A DNA stretch of 10,291 nt from an uncultured Bacteroidales bacterium. GTDB lineage: Bacteria > Bacteroidota > Bacteroidia > Bacteroidales > P3. Positions within the stretch are counted from its first letter, which is position 1; each line of letters begins with the position of its first letter. This document shows, one piece after another, positions 5,929 through 10,291 of this stretch. The notes under the pieces are model-generated. The model made no database searches, was not told where the DNA came from, and saw only the letters and a list, made by a program, of their open reading frames with translations. The stretch is taken from assembly GCA_947174375.1 (NCBI GenBank), contig CAMWIS010000049.1, positions 1 through 10,291 on the forward strand, given 5' to 3'. Both the position numbers and the translations under genes were made by a program.

Positions 5929-7148
5929 GGACGGAAAAAGGAAAAACCATGATGGCCATCGTTATCGCGATGCTGGCGTTGGTGGCGTGTAAGCCCGAGA
6001 TTCCCATGGTGAGTCTCGGCATAGACGACTATTATGCCGTGGCCCGTATGCAGCCGCTCGTGTTGCATCCCGAGTTCGAGGGCGAGCGTTATATATGGAC
6101 GATGAGCGACCGCACGGGGCACGAGAGCGTGGTTTCGACCGAGCGTGATTTCATTTTCTGCTCGGCCGACACGGGGGCCTACGCCTTGCATCTGCAAATC
6201 GAAGACCCGGTCAATCCCTACGAACACGACACCTATATCGTCGTTTGGGGCGAGGAAGTGGCTTACAGCCGTTATATCACGCGGGTGTATGAGTATTGTC
6301 CCGCGCCGGGGCAGTTCGTGAACGTCATGCCCGAATACGAAGCCGGCGACACCTATGCCGATATGTTGAAAAAGGCGGAGGAATCCATTTCGGGCACCAA
6401 CGATGTGCTGATTTCGTTGGGCGCTTACGGCGGTTATGTGACGTTCGGGTTTGACCACAGCGTGGTGAATGTGCCGGGCGAATACGATTTCAAGATTTAC
6501 GGCAATGCGTTCTATTCGGCCGAAGTGCCCAACCCCGATAATCCGAATTCGGGCGGGAGCGCGGAGCCGGGCATCGTCATGGTGTCGTTCGACCGCAACC
6601 GGAACGGGATGCCGGACGACGATTGGTATGAGTTGGCCGGCAGCGAATACCGCAAGCCGGCTACGGTGCACGGTTACGAAATAACCTATTACCGGCCCGA
6701 CCCGATGAAACCGGCTACGCCGGACCCGCAGACGCCTTCCGTCACCGATACGTCGTATATCCGTTTTACGGACAATGGCGGCCGCACGGGTTACGTTGCC
6801 AAGAACGCCTTTCATACGCAGGCCTATTTCCCGCAGTGGGTGGAGGCTGCCAACCTGACGTTCCGCGGCACCAAATTGGCCGATAATGCCGTGGACGAGA
6901 GCGGCAACGGCACTTATTACGTCTTGTACGCCTACGATTGGGGCTATGTGGATAACCATCCCAACGAGGCGGAAGACAAGTCGAGTTTCAATATCGAATG
7001 GGCGGTGGATGCACAGGGGCGTCCCGTGCACCTGCCGTGCGTCGATTTTATACGGGTATATACTGGCGTGAACCAGTCCTGCGGATGGTTGGGCGAAACC
7101 TCGACCGAACTCTCGCGGGCGGAAGACCTGCACGTGGAAGAAGATTAA
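5925..7148 (+). CDS. PKD-like lipoprotein with conserved globular C-terminus, cobamide-locus accessory protein
   Basis: The 407-residue lipoprotein has a short signal peptide and a lipobox LVAC with Cys22. Residues about 30-107 look like a PKD/Ig-like domain (YIWTMSD followed later by TGAYALHLQIED). A large globular region follows (about 115-407) with distinctive segments LGAYGGYVTFGFDHSV, YDFKIYGNAFY, DDDWYELAGSEY, YDWGYVDNHPN and CGWLGETSTE. Residues 223-236 (D-R-N-R-N-G-M-P-D-D-D-W-Y-E) resemble a DxNxNG calcium-binding loop. Its place in a riboswitch-controlled btuB-btuG operon suggests cobamide binding or hand-over. BtuH, a known Bacteroides B12-binding lipoprotein of such loci with a globular C-terminal domain, is a candidate relative, but I cannot confirm homology by eye. 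The residues after Cys22 (K-P-E-I) only partly fit the surface-export motif. The start is ATG 5925, in a 4-nt ATGA overlap with the previous gene. Confidence 0.72.
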   Translation: MRTEKGKTMMAIVIAMLALVACKPEIPMVSLGIDDYYAVARMQPLVLHPEFEGERYIWTMSDRTGHESVVSTERDFIFCSADTGAYALHLQIEDPVNPYEHDTYIVVWGEEVAYSRYITRVYEYCPAPGQFVNVMPEYEAGDTYADMLKKAEESISGTNDVLISLGAYGGYVTFGFDHSVVNVPGEYDFKIYGNAFYSAEVPNPDNPNSGGSAEPGIVMVSFDRNRNGMPDDDWYELAGSEYRKPATVHGYEITYYRPDPMKPATPDPQTPSVTDTSYIRFTDNGGRTGYVAKNAFHTQAYFPQWVEAANLTFRGTKLADNAVDESGNGTYYVLYAYDWGYVDNHPNEAEDKSSFNIEWAVDAQGRPVHLPCVDFIRVYTGVNQSCGWLGETSTELSRAEDLHVEED

Positions 7149-7159
7149 CCTAAAGGGAT

Positions 7160-8644
7160 ATGAAAAGGATATTTTGGATGATGCTGCTGTCGGCCTTGGC
7201 CGCAACCGTCAGGGGGTATGCGGACGAGAAGCCGGACTATACCAAAGGGGTATTTATCCTCAATGAAGACTGGTTCGGGCATCAGAACAGCACGATTAAC
7301 TATCTGCGGCCGGATGGCGAATGGGAATACCGCGTTTTCCAAAAGGAGAATCCGGGCAAGGAATTGGGGTGCACGAGCCAATACGGCGCGATATACGAAG
7401 GCCGTATGTATATCATATCCAAGCAGGAACGCGATGTGGCCGCCACGGTGACGGGCGGGCGCATTACGGTTTGCGATGCCGAAACGATGGCTTGTATCAA
7501 GCAAATCGAAACCATCGCGACCGATGACGAAGGCCGCTCGGTGGCCGATGGCCGCGCCTTTGTGGGCGTCAACCCGCAGAAAGGCTACATCTCGACGAGC
7601 AACGGCATTTATGTGTTCGACCTCGAAGCCTTGGAAGTGACAGGCTTGATTCCGGGCACGGATGCGGAGGGCGGCGGTCTGTATTCCGCCCAATGCGGCA
7701 CCATGTTGAAGGTGGGCGACCACGTGTTGGCTATCCATCAGAAGAAAGGCTTGCTGGTGATAGATGCCGAAAGCGATACGGTGGTGCGGGTGATTGGGGC
7801 GCCCTTGGAAGCGGGCGTGCAGCGCGGTTTCGGTTCCATCGTGCAGGCCAAAGACAGCAGTTTGTGGATAAGCGTGACGCCCGATTTGTCGGGCCGTGGC
7901 GCCACGATAGACTATTTTTTCCGGTTGGATTATCAAACGCTCGACACCACGCGGATAGCCTTGCCGGCCGGTTACGGCCTGCCCAGTTCGTGGTACGCCT
8001 GGACGGCCGATGCGTTCTGCGCCTCCGCCCGACAGAACAAGCTGTATTGGAAAAAACAGGGCAACGGTTGGTTTACGCATAACGAAATCGTTTGCTACGA
8101 CATCGACAAGGGCGAATGTTCCGATTTCTTCGATACGCAGTCCATCGGTTGGTATATGTACTGCGGCGCGGGTTTCCGCATTCATCCTCAAACGGACGAA
8201 ATGTATGTTTCGCTTTATCAGGACAATCTGAAACAGACCTACGAAACCGTCCGTTTGAGCAATACGGGCGAAGTGTTGGGCGTTTACGAGATGATAGACA
8301 ACTATTGGTTCCCGGCCATGGTCATCTTTCCGCCGCAGGCGCAGAACGGGCCGACGGGGCCGGCTGACCCCACCGAACCCACCGAACCCACCGAACCGAC
8401 GGCCAACGAAGCGGTGGCGCCGTCCGTCCTGCTGTCGGTTTACCCGAACCCGACGGCGGAGGTGGTCTATATAGAACTCTCCGAGCCGGCCCTGTTGGAA
8501 GTGCTGGCCATTGACGGACGCGTGGTGTTCCGCAAGGAAGCGGGCGCGGGCGTGCAGGCGGTGACGCTTGAACGGCGCGGCCTCTATATCCTCCGCGTGT
8601 CGGCGGGCGGCCGTGTGGCGACCGGCCGTGTCGTAAGACGGTAA
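7160..8644 (+). CDS. BtuG-like beta-propeller with T9SS sorting domain
   Basis: The 494-residue secreted protein has a signal peptide cleaved after about residue 21 (GYA). It has no lipobox cysteine. Residues about 28-395 form a DUF5074/YncE-type propeller similar to the BtuG-like gene product two genes upstream. Compare GVFILNEDWFGHQNSTINY (30-48) with the matching segment of that protein, and note the shared pattern of a blade ending in an M/V-D/C-A-E/R-T turn. A Pro/Thr/Glu linker (about 396-415) leads to a C-terminal domain with the T9SS type A pattern: YPNP at 428-431, LAIDGRVVF in the middle and GLYILRVSAGGRVATGRVVRR at the end. It is therefore expected to pass the outer membrane by T9SS and be attached to or released from the surface. 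It starts 11 nt after the previous gene, with AAAGGG just upstream. Cobamide binding is inferred from paralogy and operon context. Confidence 0.8.
   Translation: MKRIFWMMLLSALAATVRGYADEKPDYTKGVFILNEDWFGHQNSTINYLRPDGEWEYRVFQKENPGKELGCTSQYGAIYEGRMYIISKQERDVAATVTGGRITVCDAETMACIKQIETIATDDEGRSVADGRAFVGVNPQKGYISTSNGIYVFDLEALEVTGLIPGTDAEGGGLYSAQCGTMLKVGDHVLAIHQKKGLLVIDAESDTVVRVIGAPLEAGVQRGFGSIVQAKDSSLWISVTPDLSGRGATIDYFFRLDYQTLDTTRIALPAGYGLPSSWYAWTADAFCASARQNKLYWKKQGNGWFTHNEIVCYDIDKGECSDFFDTQSIGWYMYCGAGFRIHPQTDEMYVSLYQDNLKQTYETVRLSNTGEVLGVYEMIDNYWFPAMVIFPPQAQNGPTGPADPTEPTEPTEPTANEAVAPSVLLSVYPNPTAEVVYIELSEPALLEVLAIDGRVVFRKEAGAGVQAVTLERRGLYILRVSAGGRVATGRVVRR
8372..8398 (+). repeat. Three tandem 9-bp repeats encoding Thr-Glu-Pro
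   Basis: ACCGAACCC, ACCGAACCC and ACCGAACCG follow each other in frame and encode (TEP)3 in the linker between propeller and sorting domain. Because the unit is a multiple of three, slippage would change linker length without breaking the gene. Confidence 0.9.
8417..8641 (+). other. T9SS type A C-terminal sorting domain (within the 7160 gene)
   Basis: Residues about 420-494 of the propeller protein match the Por-secretion-tail pattern: an initial V-Y-P-N-P motif, a central L-x-x-x-D-G-R-x-V strand and a final G-x-Y-x-L-R-V strand followed by a basic tail. In known T9SS substrates this domain directs export through the Sov pore and is removed by the PorU sortase. It implies that the genome encodes a T9SS. 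Confidence 0.82.
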
Positions 8645-8679
8645 AATAACTGAAAAACAACCTTTAAAAAAATAATCTT

Positions 8680-10291
8680 ATGAAAAACATGAAAAGAATG
8701 CTCAGCGGTTGGTTGCTGCTGATAGCGATGTCGGTAACGGCCGTGTTCGCGCAGGGCGCGGTACGGACCGCTGAGGCGACTGAAGACAATGCCTATTGGG
8801 GACAAGTGGGCAAAAATGGTTATAATCAAACGGTAACGGATTTGCCGTTGGCGATTGTGGCCGACAGCCTGAAGGAAACATGGAGCATGGACAATGTGTC
8901 TGCAACACAGGCGGTAGTGGCCGGCGATTACCTTTATTGTGTTTGGTCATATGGCAATAGGGAAGTGCGGAAAGTCGATATAGCGACCGGCGTGGAGGAA
9001 GAAACACAGGATCTTTGGAGCGAAGGCGACTTGGTTTACGGCGATGGTAAGATTTTCATAAACCAAAGCAGCGGTGATTGGTGCGGCGTTTTGGCCTTGG
9101 ATGCCGAAACGCTCGATACGCTCTGGGTCGCCCAATGCGAAACGGGAGATCCTTACGGCACCGATAACCCGTGGGTCTATGCCGACGGTTATATTTACGG
9201 CGGTTTTTCCGGTCATTACTATTGTTTCAGTACGGCCGACCCCGATCCCGACCGGAACGATGAGACGATAGAGGCGGTATGGCATAGAAGCAGTACGGAA
9301 TTTGGCGTGTATGAAGGCATCCTTGCAACCATCGTGGGCGACGATATCTATGTGGGCGAAGGCAATAAGATGTTGCGGCTGAATCGGAAAACGGGCGAAG
9401 AATTGGACGTTTTGACCCTGCCGTATGATGGTAATATTGATGGCGGTTCGTGTTATGATGCGGCATCGGGCCGGTTGTTGTTCAAAGACGAAAGGCACAG
9501 TCTCTACTCGGTTAAGGTGGGCGAAAATGGCTTCGATATGGATTCCCAAAAACAAGTAAATATAGATGGGCTAAGTCTGAACAATCACTCTGCCCCGACG
9601 GTCTATAACGGGCGTGTTTATGCCACCGGTGAAAAAACATTGTATGTGTTGGATGTCGAAACCCTTCAACAATATTATTCTTATGGTTTGGGGCAATATA
9701 CATTCAACGGAACGAATTTCTTCGACAAAACCACGGAATCCCAGCCTTTGGTCAGCACGGCTTTCGCCACGGACGAAAACAACCATACGGTTTACATTTA
9801 TCTTCAGTCGAAGAAAGATGCGTTAATCTGTTTGAAGGATTTTGAAGGGAATACCGAAGCGCATGAAATATATAGAGTGGAGTCTCAGTATGTTCAATCT
9901 ATATATAAGTTCTTGATGGATCAAAACGGCACGGTGTATTGTCTTGACAACAATTCGGTTAAGGCTTACCGAAGTGGCTTCGCCGCCACGGGCCTCCATA
10001 TCGATGCGGAAGCGGCAATCGAATTGAACGTAGGGGAGACGCGAACGCTCACGGTTGCCAAGGAACCGCTTTTCGCCACCACGCCGCTGGAACTGACGTG
10101 GACGAGCTCGAATACGGCGGTGGCCACGGTCAGCGAGGCGGGGCTTGTTACGGCCTTGGCCGAGGGCGAAACGCAGATAACCGTTGCGTCCGGCGATTTC
10201 TCGAATACCGTGGAGGTAACGGTGGTACGGAAGCAGATAGCGGTAACGGGCGTAACGCTGGATAAGACGGTTGCGGAACTGACGGTAGGCG
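8680..10291 (+). CDS. Secreted PQQ-type beta-propeller with BIG2 domains, 3' end missing
   Basis: The frame is open for 537 codons from ATG 8680 to the window edge. A second in-frame ATG lies three codons downstream (8689). The signal peptide ends near residue 24 (VFA, then QG), with no lipobox. Residues about 30-435 form a propeller with PQQ-like or quinoprotein-like blades, such as VVAGDYLYCVWSYGNREVRK, VYNGRVYATGEKTLYVLDVE and VLALDAETLDTLWV. Residues about 437-515 form a BIG2 bacterial Ig-like domain (ELNVGETRTLTV, LTWTSSNTAVATVSEAGLVTAL, GETQITV). A second BIG2 repeat begins at about 517 (VTGVTLDK). A sorting domain may lie beyond the window. The gap to the previous gene is 35 nt without a visible promoter or terminator, so it probably belongs to the B12 operon. 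Its ligand is unknown, and no catalytic residues were identified. Confidence 0.8.
   Translation, partial: MKNMKRMLSGWLLLIAMSVTAVFAQGAVRTAEATEDNAYWGQVGKNGYNQTVTDLPLAIVADSLKETWSMDNVSATQAVVAGDYLYCVWSYGNREVRKVDIATGVEEETQDLWSEGDLVYGDGKIFINQSSGDWCGVLALDAETLDTLWVAQCETGDPYGTDNPWVYADGYIYGGFSGHYYCFSTADPDPDRNDETIEAVWHRSSTEFGVYEGILATIVGDDIYVGEGNKMLRLNRKTGEELDVLTLPYDGNIDGGSCYDAASGRLLFKDERHSLYSVKVGENGFDMDSQKQVNIDGLSLNNHSAPTVYNGRVYATGEKTLYVLDVETLQQYYSYGLGQYTFNGTNFFDKTTESQPLVSTAFATDENNHTVYIYLQSKKDALICLKDFEGNTEAHEIYRVESQYVQSIYKFLMDQNGTVYCLDNNSVKAYRSGFAATGLHIDAEAAIELNVGETRTLTVAKEPLFATTPLELTWTSSNTAVATVSEAGLVTALAEGETQITVASGDFSNTVEVTVVRKQIAVTGVTLDKTVAELTVG

Noticed and set aside
2709..8191. Long reverse-strand open frames (2709-3686, 3834-4937, 4651-5898, 5841-7205, 7145-8191)
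   Set aside because: They lie opposite well-recognised receptor, propeller and lipoprotein genes. Their translations show no domains and have the Ile/Val/His/Arg-rich composition expected from antisense reading of GC-rich genes.
8645..8679. Promoter or terminator between the last two genes
   Set aside because: The 35-nt AT-rich gap has neither a TAnnTTTG box nor a hairpin; it looks like an A-rich leader typical of the group.
1..10291. CRISPR array, insertion sequence or phage elements
   Set aside because: No regularly spaced direct repeats, transposase-like or integrase-like protein, or terminal inverted repeats were found on either strand.

Overview
The window is a high-GC piece of a Bacteroidota genome, most likely order Bacteroidales. 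Four things point there: promoters of the Bacteroidetes type (TTTG, about 20 nt, TAnnTTTG), outer-membrane barrels and a TonB-dependent receptor, lipoproteins with a Bacteroidetes-style surface-export motif after the lipidated cysteine, and a C-terminal type IX secretion (T9SS) sorting domain. The exact genus cannot be read from the sequence. All complete protein genes lie on the + strand. Only the truncated gene at the left edge is on the - strand.

Left part (1-2317): a truncated leftward gene of unknown identity is divided by a divergent promoter region from tRNA-Lys(TTT). The tRNA is followed after only 9 nt by a PorT-like outer-membrane barrel gene. That gene overlaps by 11 nt a short Omp85/BamA-type barrel gene that has no room for POTRA domains. 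The three genes read like one transcription unit driven by the tRNA promoter.

Right part (2318-10291): a second Bacteroidetes-type promoter leads straight into a cobalamin (B12) riboswitch, followed by at least five closely spaced genes. They are (i) a BtuB-like TonB-dependent receptor, (ii) a BtuG-like beta-propeller lipoprotein with a C-x-K-D-E surface-export motif, (iii) a lipoprotein with a PKD-like domain and a large conserved globular C-terminus containing a Ca-loop-like motif, (iv) a second BtuG-like propeller that carries a T9SS type A sorting domain instead of a lipid anchor, and (v) a secreted PQQ-type propeller with bacterial Ig-like (BIG2) repeats that runs off the right edge.

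Inferred joint function: the operon is switched on when cobalamin is scarce. Its receptor carries cobamides across the outer membrane with energy from TonB. Several extracellular proteins, placed on the cell surface by two different routes (lipoprotein export and T9SS), capture the vitamin and hand it to the receptor. The receptor-plus-BtuG core is known from gut Bacteroides. The T9SS-sorted paralogue and the PQQ/BIG2 protein are the least expected parts. The inner-membrane ABC transporter (btuFCD) is not in this window.
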